This document shows, one piece after another, positions 10,263 through 19,253 of a DNA stretch of 64,000 nt (position 1 is the stretch's first letter; each line of letters starts with the position of its first letter). The DNA is from Acidobacteriota bacterium (GTDB lineage Bacteria > Acidobacteriota > Vicinamibacteria > Vicinamibacterales > UBA8438), in contig JAPOVI010000021.1 in NCBI GenBank assembly GCA_026708265.1, positions 21,363 to 85,362 on the forward strand. The letters run 5' to 3'. The position numbers and the translations under genes were made by a program. A model generated the notes under the pieces. It ran no database searches. It had not been told where the DNA came from and saw nothing but the letters and a program-made list of their open reading frames with translations.

Positions 10263-11831
10263 TTACTGCACGTGCTTCCGCCAGGCGCCGATCGCGTCCT
10301 CGAGCGCGGTGCGGAACACTGCTATGTCGCCTCCTCCGCCGTGGGCCTCCAGCTTGCCGACCGTGCGCGCCACCTGCTGCTCGGTGCGGTTGAGCTCGTC
10401 GGCGAGGGCGGCCAGCGCGGCCCTCGAGCCGGGCCGCTGCCGCGGCGCGCCGTCGAGCAGGTCCTCGAAGTTGCGCATCAGGGCCCGCAGGTCGTCCGCG
10501 CCGAGGCCGAACGCGCTGGCGTAGGAGGCGGCGTCTCGCGAGAGCATCTGCCACACCCAGGCCTCGGGCGGCCCGTCGCCCGGCAGGAACAGGGGGCGAA
10601 TGCGCCGCCCGAACTCCTCCGCGACCCCCGCCAGCCGTGCCTCCAGGTCCCGGGAGCTGCCGTCGAGCACGAACACGAACTCGCTCAGCTTGCCGCACTG
10701 GCCGAGCGTGCGAACCTGCGCGGGCAGGTCGCCGGGACCGGCGTTGCGCCCGATGTCGAAGTCGTCGGGGCGCAGCCCCAGCCTGGAGCCCAGCGCGTCG
10801 AGCACGCCCACGATCAGCCCCTCGGCGACGTCGTCCTGGCACAGGATGGACAGGCGGTCGAACGACTGCCCGTACAGCGAGCGCTGCACGACGTCCCGAT
10901 AGGCGGGCAGGCGGCGGACATCGCCCGGCCAACGCTCGCGGTCGAGCACGATGCGGGCGTCGGGCGGCACGCTGTTCAGCACCACGGCACTGTGCGACGC
11001 GACGACGACCTGCAGGCGCTGCCGGAGCGCGATGCGCTGCAGCTCCAGCATCACCTGCTGCTGGGTGTGCGGATGGAGACCCGTCTCGACCTCGTCGATT
11101 AGGACCAGGGCGTCCTCGAGCTCGGAGAGGTCCTTGGACATGCGCAGGATCGTGCGCTCGCCGGACGACATGTGGAACTCCGAGTAGCGCACGTCACCCG
11201 GCCCGTCGACGGCCGCGAACAGGACGTCGCGGGTGCGCATGCGAACGAGCGACAACCGCCGGTAGCGGAGGGGCAGGATGCGGTGGGCGAAGATGAGGAG
11301 CTCCGGGGGGAGGTCCGTCACCTCCGCCGCCCCGGTTCCGGTGCGTCTCGCGAGACGCTCGACCTGCGAGCAGGCGCGACCCGAGAAGTGCCGGACGTAG
11401 AGCGGCCGCTGCGGCTGCCGGCCGCCCCGGCGTCCCATGAAGCTGCGCGTCCACGACTTGTTGCGGCGCCACACCATGGACAGGCGTTCGGCGTCGTGCA
11501 GGTAGTAGAACTCGAGCTCGGTGGGGTCGACGGGGTCGGCGAGGCCCGTCGATTCCCCTCCGGCGAAGTGCGGGAAGAGGGTCGCCGGCGCGTACTCCCA
11601 AGCACCCCGTCCGGGCACCCGGTAGGCGCAGGCGCAAGCGAAGAGCACGGTCGACTTGCCGCACCCGTTCGGCCCGGCCAGCACCGAGACCGGATAGTCG
11701 AACGTGATCCGGAGGTCCCGAATCCCGCGCAGGTTGCGGATCCGAACGTCGTACAGACCGAAGCGGCGCTCGGTGCCGCTCGCCCGCAGCGATCGCCAGA
11801 CTTCCTGAAGCTCCCGGGTGACGAGCGACAT
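10263..11831 (-). CDS. AAA/SMC-like ATPase with C-terminal Toprim-like segment (OLD-family-like)
   Basis: MSLVTRELQEVW start; Walker A GPNGCGKST; signature SSGERTILRMSKDL; Walker B ALVLIDEVETGLHP; ASHSAVVLNSVP; then LSILCQDDVAEGLIVGVLDALG...FVFVLDGSSRDLE, Toprim-like. Confidence 0.75.
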   Translation of the reverse strand: MSLVTRELQEVWRSLRASGTERRFGLYDVRIRNLRGIRDLRITFDYPVSVLAGPNGCGKSTVLFACACAYRVPGRGAWEYAPATLFPHFAGGESTGLADPVDPTELEFYYLHDAERLSMVWRRNKSWTRSFMGRRGGRQPQRPLYVRHFSGRACSQVERLARRTGTGAAEVTDLPPELLIFAHRILPLRYRRLSLVRMRTRDVLFAAVDGPGDVRYSEFHMSSGERTILRMSKDLSELEDALVLIDEVETGLHPHTQQQVMLELQRIALRQRLQVVVASHSAVVLNSVPPDARIVLDRERWPGDVRRLPAYRDVVQRSLYGQSFDRLSILCQDDVAEGLIVGVLDALGSRLGLRPDDFDIGRNAGPGDLPAQVRTLGQCGKLSEFVFVLDGSSRDLEARLAGVAEEFGRRIRPLFLPGDGPPEAWVWQMLSRDAASYASAFGLGADDLRALMRNFEDLLDGAPRQRPGSRAALAALADELNRTEQQVARTVGKLEAHGGGGDIAVFRTALEDAIGAWRKHVQ

Positions 11832-11994
11832 GCTGTTGCGTCCTCGACGGGGCGACGGTGCAAACCGTATCACGCCGCCGCGCGCCCGGTGCTTGCATTA
11901 GCACGTCGCGTGCCATTCGCACGGACCCGGGGGGACCGCGGGCGGATGAGGCGCGGCCGGTGACCGGCTACCGGGGATCCGGGGAGGGGAAAGT

Positions 11995-12020
11995 CCCGGG
12001 GCGGAGGCTCCCGCCCCGGG
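11995..12020. terminator. GC-rich hairpin downstream of the MBL-fold gene, terminator-like without a U-tract
   Basis: CCCGGGGCGG-AGGCTC-CCGCCCCGGG, perfect 10-bp stem. Confidence 0.4.
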
Positions 12021-12070
12021 GAACACCGTGTCTTGGCCGTAGCCCGCCGTTCGTCGCCTGACGCCTCCGC

Positions 12071-12982
12071 CTAGCCGTCGCTCAGCTCGTCGTAGGCGAC
12101 GCCGAGCACGCCGGTGAGGCTGAGGAGCGGGAACGGCGAGACGTAGTCGTCGAACCCGTCGAGCGACTCGGTCCCCGTGATCTCGTCACGGGAGCGGCCG
12201 GCCTGCATCTCGCGGCGCGTGAGCCCGAGCGCGGCGCTGAAGTAGTCGCGGAGGTGGCTGAGGTCCGCGGCGGTCCCGGTCACGCCGGCGGTCGGGCTGC
12301 CGTGCCCGAAGACGTAGATGGTGTCGGCGTCGTGCGCGGCGACCACCTGTTCCAGCGTGGTGATCCAGCCCCCGATGCGCGCCCCCGAGGACCGGTCCAC
12401 GAAGGGATGCAGCCGGTTGAACATCAGGTCGCCCATGTGGACGACGTTGGCCTGCTCGAACGTCAGCACCGCGTCGCCGCTCGTGTGCCCGGCGCCATGG
12501 TGGCGGGCCACGATCGTCTCGTCGCCGACCGTCGTCTGCCACTCGTCGGTGAAGGTCACGTCGGGGAAGGGGTCGGCGCTCCCGGCCTGTTGCGTCGTCT
12601 GGCGCTGCCAGTCGGCGCTGTTCTGGTGGGCCACGATCGAGCCGACGACCGGCCGGAAGGTCGCGTTGCCGCCCGTGTGGTCGCCGTGGTGATGCGTGTT
12701 GATCAGCAGATCGATCGCGCGGTCGGACCGCTCCCCGATGCCGTCGATGCAGGCCTGCGCCGCCGCGGCGTTCTGGCTGTCGACGACGACGATGCCGTCG
12801 CCGTTGATCAGCCAGCCGATCGTCCCGCCCTGCCCGTTGAAGATGCCCACGCCGCGGCGCAGGTCCTCGAACGAGGTGACCAGCTCGCCGCCCTGCCCGG
12901 CCCACCCGGGCAGGGGCCGCAGCGCGGCCGCCAGGGCCGTCATGGCCGAGGTTCCGAGAAACGTTCGTCGGTCGATGATCAT
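12071..12982 (-). CDS. MBL-fold metallo-hydrolase (Tat-like signal)
   Basis: RRTFLGTSAMTALAAAL leader; LINTHHHGDHTGGN metal motif; HHGAGHTSGDAVL. Confidence 0.88.
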   Translation of the reverse strand: MIIDRRTFLGTSAMTALAAALRPLPGWAGQGGELVTSFEDLRRGVGIFNGQGGTIGWLINGDGIVVVDSQNAAAAQACIDGIGERSDRAIDLLINTHHHGDHTGGNATFRPVVGSIVAHQNSADWQRQTTQQAGSADPFPDVTFTDEWQTTVGDETIVARHHGAGHTSGDAVLTFEQANVVHMGDLMFNRLHPFVDRSSGARIGGWITTLEQVVAAHDADTIYVFGHGSPTAGVTGTAADLSHLRDYFSAALGLTRREMQAGRSRDEITGTESLDGFDDYVSPFPLLSLTGVLGVAYDELSDG

Positions 12983-13082
12983 GAACCCGTCCTCCTCAAC
13001 GTGCTTCCCTCAGGACGGGGGCCGGCTCGAGCGGCCGGGCCACCCGCAGTTCACGCCGTTCCGCACGCGGCCGCGCGCCGCG

Positions 13083-14387
13083 TCAATCGATGATGGCGTC
13101 GTAGACTAGCGCCCGCACCTGCGCCTGGTCGTCGATGTCGCCGGCCGGAATCAACTGCGTCAGGTGGACGACGACGAGCTCCTCCTCGGGGTCGACCCAG
13201 TAGGCCGAGTGGTAGGCGCCGTACCAGCCGTACTCGCCGACGGAGGTCGGGAGCCCGCTCGCGGCCGCATCCTGCACCACGAAGAAGCCGAGGCCGAAAC
13301 CCTGCCCCACGCCGAAGGGAAACGGGAGGCCCCCGAGATGGTCCGTCGTCATCAGCTCCACGGTCTCGGGGCTCAGGATGCGCGCATCGTCGAGCTCGCC
13401 GCCGTTCGCCATCATCTGCAGGAAACGCGAGTAGTCGGCGACGGTCGAGACGAAGCCGGCCCCGCCGGAGAAGCTCTTGCGCGGGCCCTCCACGTAGGCG
13501 CCCTGGCCGATGGCCGCCCCGAACGCGTCGCGCGCGGTCTCGTGCCCGGCGTCCGGCGCGCGCTCGATGCCGCCGCCGGTCGCCGAGTAGACGGTGGCGA
13601 GGCGGGCCGCCTTGGCGGGCGGGAGGTAGAAGTGCGTGTCGATCATGCCCAGCGGGGCCAGGATGCGCTCGCGCATGAAGACGTCGAGGGGCTGTCCGCT
13701 GACCTTCTCGATGAGGGCGCCCAGGATGTCGGTGTTGTAGCCGTAGACGAACGCCGTTCCCGGCTGGGCGTCGAACGGCAGGCCGGCCATGCGGCTCATC
13801 GTCTCGCCGATCGGCTCGTCGCGGTGGCCGAAGTACCAGCCGACGATGCCGGCGTCCTCCCACGCTTCGCTCGCCGGGCCGACACCGTAGCTGATGCCCG
13901 CGGTGTGCGTCAGGAGGTCGCGAATCGTGATGGGGCGCTCCGCCGGGACGACGCGGTAACCTCCGTTGCCGTCCGGCTCCGCGACCGTCGTCTCCAGGTA
14001 CTCCGGGAGGTACTTGCCCACCGGGTCGTCGATCAGCAGGCTGCCTTCTTCCTGCAGCATCAGGACGCCGACGCTGATCGGCGCCTTGGTCTGCGACGCG
14101 ATGCGGAAGATGACGTCATCCGTCATCGGAGCCCCGGACTCGCGGTCCCGATACCCGACGCCCTCGGAGTAGACCACCTTGCCGCGGCGCGCCACCAGGG
14201 TGACGGCTCCTGCCAGCCGGCCGTCGTCGACGTAGCCCTGGAGCGCCTCGGTGAGCCGTTCGAGGCGTTCGCCGGACATGCCGGCCGATTCCGGAGAGGC
14301 CTGCGGCAGCCCCTGCGCGAGGGCTGCCTGAACCGCCGCCGCCAGCAGGAGGCCGGCGAGAGCGAGTCTGCGGATCCAGAGGTCCAT
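13083..14387 (-). CDS. Serine hydrolase, beta-lactamase class C / EstB-like
   Basis: Signal peptide MDLWIRRLALAGLLLAAAVQAALAQ; SQTK (SxxK) motif; LLTHTAGISYG; FVYGYNTDILGALIEKVSG. Confidence 0.88.
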   Translation of the reverse strand: MDLWIRRLALAGLLLAAAVQAALAQGLPQASPESAGMSGERLERLTEALQGYVDDGRLAGAVTLVARRGKVVYSEGVGYRDRESGAPMTDDVIFRIASQTKAPISVGVLMLQEEGSLLIDDPVGKYLPEYLETTVAEPDGNGGYRVVPAERPITIRDLLTHTAGISYGVGPASEAWEDAGIVGWYFGHRDEPIGETMSRMAGLPFDAQPGTAFVYGYNTDILGALIEKVSGQPLDVFMRERILAPLGMIDTHFYLPPAKAARLATVYSATGGGIERAPDAGHETARDAFGAAIGQGAYVEGPRKSFSGGAGFVSTVADYSRFLQMMANGGELDDARILSPETVELMTTDHLGGLPFPFGVGQGFGLGFFVVQDAAASGLPTSVGEYGWYGAYHSAYWVDPEEELVVVHLTQLIPAGDIDDQAQVRALVYDAIID

Positions 14388-14507
14388 GGGGCTCACCTGT
14401 CCGTTCCAAGCGTTGAAAGCCGTGCCGGCCCGACCGGACCGGCTGCGTTCGCGGATACCGGCCGATTATAGCCGCGCGGTGCGGCCGGCCGCCCCCGACG
14501 CGGGCCT

Positions 14508-14570
14508 GGAGTCCGCGCCGTAGAACGAACGGCGGGCGAGGAGTCCGCGCCATGGAACGGTGCGGACTGG
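14508..14570. repeat. Palindromic repeat copies 2a and 2b in a divergent intergenic region
   Basis: GGAGTCCGCGCCGTAGAACG... (14508) and GGAGTCCGCGCCATGGAACGGTGCGGACTGG (14540-14570). Confidence 0.6.
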
Positions 14571-14811
14571 GGCCGACCCGGAGCCTGCGACGGGTTGGCG
14601 GCGCTCGGGCCGGCGGGGGCCGCCGGCAGGGAGGCGGGACGGGTGCAGTGGGATGTTTCGGGGAACGCCCGATGGTGTTAGTCTGAGGCGCGGAAGCATG
14701 GGCGCCCGCCCGGCCGCGGGCCCGCGGCGCCCGGTGTGGGCAGCACCGCTGCCCGTCGGCCGCCCGCCGAGCCGCACCGGCCGCGGGCGCAAGCAGGATG
14801 GAGAGGTCAGG

Positions 14812-15852
14812 ATGCAGCAACGATCCCTCGTCGCCGTGTCGGCGCTCGCGGCTGCGGTGGCGCTGGCCCCGGGTCTGGCGTACGCGCAGTCGCAGTCTGC
14901 GGACGTAGCGCCCGCGCCCGGCTTCGACACCGCGCTGACCGAGGCGGATGCCTCGGCCGCGGACTGGACGCTCGGTCGCACCGCGTGGGGCGACCCCGAT
15001 CTGCAGGGCATCTGGAACAACGTGACGGCGACGCGGCTCGAGCGGCCCGCGGACTTCGCCGACCGCGCGGAGCTGACGGCCGAGGAGTCGGCCCAGTTCT
15101 CGGCCGAGCTCGCCGAGCAGCGCGCGGAGCGCGAGGCCCAGCCGCACACCGGGTACGCGGCGAGCATCTGGTTCGAGTCGAGCGACCTGCTGGCCGGCAA
15201 CCGCACCTCCCTGCTCGTCGATCCGCCGGACGGCCGGTTGCCGCCGCTGACGTCGGTGGCGGCGCGGATGGCGGAGGTGGTGGCGGAGGCGCGCCGCGCC
15301 AGCCCCGCCGACACCTGGTGGGACCGCGGGCCCTACGAGAGGTGCGTGTCGCGCGGGCTGCCCGGGGCGATGATGCCCGGCTTCTACAACCACAACTACC
15401 AGATCCTGCAGACGCCGAACCACGTCGTCATCCTCGTCGAGATGATCCACGACGCGCGGATCATCCCGATGGACGGGCGCGCTCACGTGGACGAGGGCAT
15501 CCGGCAGTGGCTGGGCGACTCGCGCGGCCGCTGGGAGGGCGACACGCTCGTCGTCGAGACCACCAACCTGCCGCACCTCGACCAGCGCGGCGTGGCGGTC
15601 TTCGGGACCAGCGAGCAGGGCCGCGTGATCGAGCGCTTCACGCGGATCGACGAGAACACGATGGACTATCGGGTCACCGTCGACGACCCGGCGACCTTCA
15701 CCGCCGAGTGGACGGCATCGATCCCGATGCGGCGCATCGAGGGTCCCATCTACGAGTACGCCTGCCACGAGGGGAACTACGGCCTGACGAACATCCTCGC
15801 GGGGCATCGCAGGGAAGAAGCCGAGGCCGCCGCTCTGGCCGCCTCGAAGTAG
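14812..15852 (+). CDS. Conserved exported protein of uncharacterised 'GDPDLQGIW' family
   Basis: MQQRSLVAVSALAAAVALAPGLAYAQ signal; TAWGDPDLQGIWNN; WEGDTLVVETTNL; YEYACHEGNYGLTNIL. Shares these blocks with 49925..50935 and 57024..58055. Confidence 0.75.
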   Translation: MQQRSLVAVSALAAAVALAPGLAYAQSQSADVAPAPGFDTALTEADASAADWTLGRTAWGDPDLQGIWNNVTATRLERPADFADRAELTAEESAQFSAELAEQRAEREAQPHTGYAASIWFESSDLLAGNRTSLLVDPPDGRLPPLTSVAARMAEVVAEARRASPADTWWDRGPYERCVSRGLPGAMMPGFYNHNYQILQTPNHVVILVEMIHDARIIPMDGRAHVDEGIRQWLGDSRGRWEGDTLVVETTNLPHLDQRGVAVFGTSEQGRVIERFTRIDENTMDYRVTVDDPATFTAEWTASIPMRRIEGPIYEYACHEGNYGLTNILAGHRREEAEAAALAASK

Positions 15853-15906
15853 CTTCGCGGGGTGGGCGGCCCGAGCGGGCCGTCCGCCCGTCGGGCTGGC
15901 GCCACG

Positions 15907-17940
15907 CTAGCGGGCGGCGGGAGCGAGGGCGGAAGATCCGCTCGGCAGGATCTCGATGGCGCCCGTGTACGTCGACAGCGGGTACTGCGGGGTGGAGTCC
16001 GGCCAGAACGCGAACGCCTCCATCGTGTAGCCGCCCGGCTCGTCCGCGGGGAAGTCCACGTCGATCGAGAACCGGTCGACGTTCAGTTCGTCGCACGCGT
16101 AGACGCGCTCCCCGCTCGGGGCGCCGTAGCGGCGGAAGCGGAGGCAGACGGCGTAGTAGTCCTCGTCGGTGAGGTTCAGCACGCCGGACACCTCCACGCT
16201 GGTCCCCGCCGCGACGCAGCCCCCGAACGCCTCGTCCAGCTCGATGCCCACCAGTGCGTCGACCCCCACCTTCGCGCAGCGGACCGACTCCGCCGCCGCG
16301 GCGGCCGCGGTCCCCGGCGGCCTGCGCCGGATGTCGGTCGTCATGGCGGCGCCGCCGCCGGTGGCCTCCCGGAAGCTCGGGAAGCGGTCCCAACTCGTGA
16401 CGCCCGAAGACTCGCCGAGCCGGCGGGCGAGGTAGTTCACCACGTCCATCTCGGATTGCGGAGCCAGCCCGTCCCGCGACACGTAGACGACGGCGCGCCG
16501 AATCGTACCGACGGCGGGGCCGCTCCGGACGCCATCCGCCGCCAGCAGGTCGTTCACCGTGACCTGCACGGTCCCGCCGGAGACCTCGGTGCCCGACTCC
16601 GGCGCGCTGCTCGTGTGGTTCTCGAACTGCCCCTGGTCGACGAACACGTGCAGCGCAGGCAGATCCGCGGCGGCCAGGAGCCCCATCCGGTAGAGCGTCA
16701 GCGGGTGGTACTTGACCAGCGGGACCGTGCGCTCGATGCGGTACGTGTCGGATTGCCCGGCCTCGCCGGGCTCGAGCGCGACGCGCACCTTGCCCTGGAG
16801 CACCGCGCCGTAGGCGACCGCATCGGGCGTCAGCAGCGGGGTATGCACGTCCGGCGCGTGCCCCAGGCGGTCGATGACGGACGAGGCGCCCGGAATCACG
16901 GCCGACGCCGCGGGCCCCACCTGGCTCCAGGCGCGGGTGTACTCGCCGTACTGATGGCCCTGCTCGTGGAGGACCGTCTCCCAGGTGGCCCAGCGCGCCG
17001 GCGGATAGCCCTCGACCGCCTGCAGCACCCCCGCGCTGCCGTAGGTGGACGATTCGTCGTACAGGCTCAGGCCGATGCCGCCGATGTCGTTGCGCACCAG
17101 TTGGTGGAAGCCGGAGTAGCCCGCGAGCAGCGTCGCCTGGCTCACGACCGCGATGACCTCGTACTCGTCGGCGAAGTGCTGGTAGAAGAGCTTCGTGATC
17201 TCGGGGAGGTTGAGCGCCGTGTCGCCGCCGGGAATGCGCGAGTCGCCGAAGTCGGCGTCCCGGATGTTCACGACGTGGCTGGCGTACTGCACGTTGTCGT
17301 CGATGCGGACCACCGGCGAGCTGGGGACGTTCGACGGCGCGAGGGTCAGGTACACGTTCACGTGGTCGCTGCTTCCCGGCACGACGAGCCGCCCCCAGTA
17401 GAGCGACGGCACGTCGACGCCCCAGGAGTAGCGCCGCAGCGTCTCGCGGAGCACGCTGGCGTCCCATGTCGGGCTGAACACGCTGACCACGTGCCCGGCC
17501 ACCGCGTCGGTGCGCGTGCGCGTCCACGTCTCGGCCGTATGGTCGTCGTCGGCTTCCGCGTCTACGCGCTCGAACGTCACCGTGGAGTGGTCGCCCAGCA
17601 CCAGGAGGTTGGTGAAGCCGAACGAGCCCTGATGGGTCGGATGCAGGAAGCGGGGCGACTGATCGGCCCGGAGCGGCCAGCCGTCGGGGAGCGCCTCCAT
17701 GTCGCCCGCCACGTTGGCGCGCGCGGGATCGCCCGCGAACGGCGTCGCGGCCCAGGGCATGGGGATGGGCGGGGTGGCGCACCATCGCTCGGGCGCCGAG
17801 GTCACGACATCCTCCGGCTCGAGCGCCAGGGGGCCGAGGCGGTCGGCGAGGGACTGGGCTCCCGCGGCCGGAGCCAGCAGCAGGCACGCGCCGAGCGCGG
17901 CCCCGAGTGCGCGCCGTTGCCGCTCCCCTGGTGTGGTCAC
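15907..17940 (-). CDS. Exported protein with HEXXH zincin motif (putative metallopeptidase)
   Basis: GTG start after GAGGAG; signal RALGAALGACLLLAPAAGAQS; WETVLHEQGHQYGEYTRAW contains HEXXH. Confidence 0.6.
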   Translation of the reverse strand: MTTPGERQRRALGAALGACLLLAPAAGAQSLADRLGPLALEPEDVVTSAPERWCATPPIPMPWAATPFAGDPARANVAGDMEALPDGWPLRADQSPRFLHPTHQGSFGFTNLLVLGDHSTVTFERVDAEADDDHTAETWTRTRTDAVAGHVVSVFSPTWDASVLRETLRRYSWGVDVPSLYWGRLVVPGSSDHVNVYLTLAPSNVPSSPVVRIDDNVQYASHVVNIRDADFGDSRIPGGDTALNLPEITKLFYQHFADEYEVIAVVSQATLLAGYSGFHQLVRNDIGGIGLSLYDESSTYGSAGVLQAVEGYPPARWATWETVLHEQGHQYGEYTRAWSQVGPAASAVIPGASSVIDRLGHAPDVHTPLLTPDAVAYGAVLQGKVRVALEPGEAGQSDTYRIERTVPLVKYHPLTLYRMGLLAAADLPALHVFVDQGQFENHTSSAPESGTEVSGGTVQVTVNDLLAADGVRSGPAVGTIRRAVVYVSRDGLAPQSEMDVVNYLARRLGESSGVTSWDRFPSFREATGGGAAMTTDIRRRPPGTAAAAAAESVRCAKVGVDALVGIELDEAFGGCVAAGTSVEVSGVLNLTDEDYYAVCLRFRRYGAPSGERVYACDELNVDRFSIDVDFPADEPGGYTMEAFAFWPDSTPQYPLSTYTGAIEILPSGSSALAPAAR

Positions 17941-17971
17941 CTGCGCTCCTCGGCCCTTCGTACGCAGGGAA

Positions 17972-19159
17972 TCATGCACACGCCACCCTTGGCGCCGCAG
18001 CCTCGAACCGCCGCACGACTTCCAGGCCGTGGCGCGTCGCGCGCGACACGTACATAGGCATGGTAGCGTACCCGCCGGACCCCAGGGCCAGATCGCCCGT
18101 CGCGACCTCCAGGCGGAGGCCGTCGAGCGCCGCCCGCACCGGGCCCGCCGCGGTCGTGCCGGCCTCCTCCATGGCGCGGGCCAGCGCGCGGATGGCGGTG
18201 TGGTGCGAGAACGCGACGTGCGTGACCAGGTCGTCGCCCGCGTGACGGCGGGCGCGCGCGACGAACTCGCGGACGCCGGCGCGGTCCTCGCTCGCGACGA
18301 AAGGCACCGACGTCCAGGCCTCGACCCCGTCCGGGAGTTGCGAGGCCTGCCATTCGCTGAACTCGAGGAAGTGGTATGCGAACTCGGAGGCGAGCCCGAG
18401 CGCGTGGGCCTGTGTCACGACGTTCACGGCATAGGGCCGCGGGATGGAGATCCAGAAGTTCTCCGCCTCGAGATCCCGCGCCCAGCGCACGAGGCTGGTG
18501 TACTCGCCGGGATGGTTGCCGCGGATGGGCGTCGTGACCAGCGCCGCGCCGGTCGCGCCGCCCTGCACGCGCCGGTAGAACTGGTTGGAGACGGTCCGTT
18601 GGGAGGGGCTCCAGTCGGAGACCTGGAACGTCCGCCGCCGGGCGCCGGGGCCGCGGTGCTCGACCAGGGTCGCAATCGCCTGCAGCGTGGTCGACCCGAA
18701 GTGGGCCACCCGCCCGCAGTAGGTCCCCGGCGTCTGGGCGGCATGCACGACCGGCACGTCGAGCCCCTCGCGCTCGAGGGCCCGATCGAGGTAGGGCGGC
18801 ATCGCCATCACGACGCCGCCCACGACCGCCTCGACCCCTTCGTCGCGAATGAGGCGCAGCGCTTCCCGCGCGCCCGGCGCGGGGCTGCCCTCGTCGTCGG
18901 CGACGAGCAGCTCGACCGGCCGCCCGAGGATGCCCCCGGCCGCGTTGAGCTCGGCGACCGCCAGCTCGAGCCCCAGCCGCATCTGGCGGTCGTAGGGCTG
19001 GATCAGCTCGTCCTGCCCCTGCGCGTCCCGCTGCGAGATGAGCGCTCCGATGCGCACCGGGCGCGACTGCAGGATCGCGGGGAACGCCGGCGCGGCACCG
19101 GCCCCCAGCACGGTGCCGATCGCGGCCAGGGCTTCTCGACGGCTGATGGTCATCGTCAT
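17972..19159 (-). CDS. ABC transporter substrate-binding protein, branched-chain amino acid/urea-type (LivK-like)
   Basis: Tat-like MTMTISRREALAAIGTVLGAGAAPAF; VRIGALISQRDAQGQDELIQPYDRQMRLGLELAVAELNAAGGILGRPVELLVADDEG. Confidence 0.82.
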   Translation of the reverse strand: MTMTISRREALAAIGTVLGAGAAPAFPAILQSRPVRIGALISQRDAQGQDELIQPYDRQMRLGLELAVAELNAAGGILGRPVELLVADDEGSPAPGAREALRLIRDEGVEAVVGGVVMAMPPYLDRALEREGLDVPVVHAAQTPGTYCGRVAHFGSTTLQAIATLVEHRGPGARRRTFQVSDWSPSQRTVSNQFYRRVQGGATGAALVTTPIRGNHPGEYTSLVRWARDLEAENFWISIPRPYAVNVVTQAHALGLASEFAYHFLEFSEWQASQLPDGVEAWTSVPFVASEDRAGVREFVARARRHAGDDLVTHVAFSHHTAIRALARAMEEAGTTAAGPVRAALDGLRLEVATGDLALGSGGYATMPMYVSRATRHGLEVVRRFEAAAPRVACA

Positions 19160-19253
19160 CTCCCAGGCTGTCTTCCCATGGCCTCCGCCTATAGTCTCGG
19201 CCCTTCCGCGCCCACCATGCACCCGTGCGGGGCGCGCCGTCGCGGGGTCGCCG

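Noticed and set aside
8694-11102. 802-aa plus-strand ORF
   Set aside because: Antisense to the two ATPase genes; no motifs.
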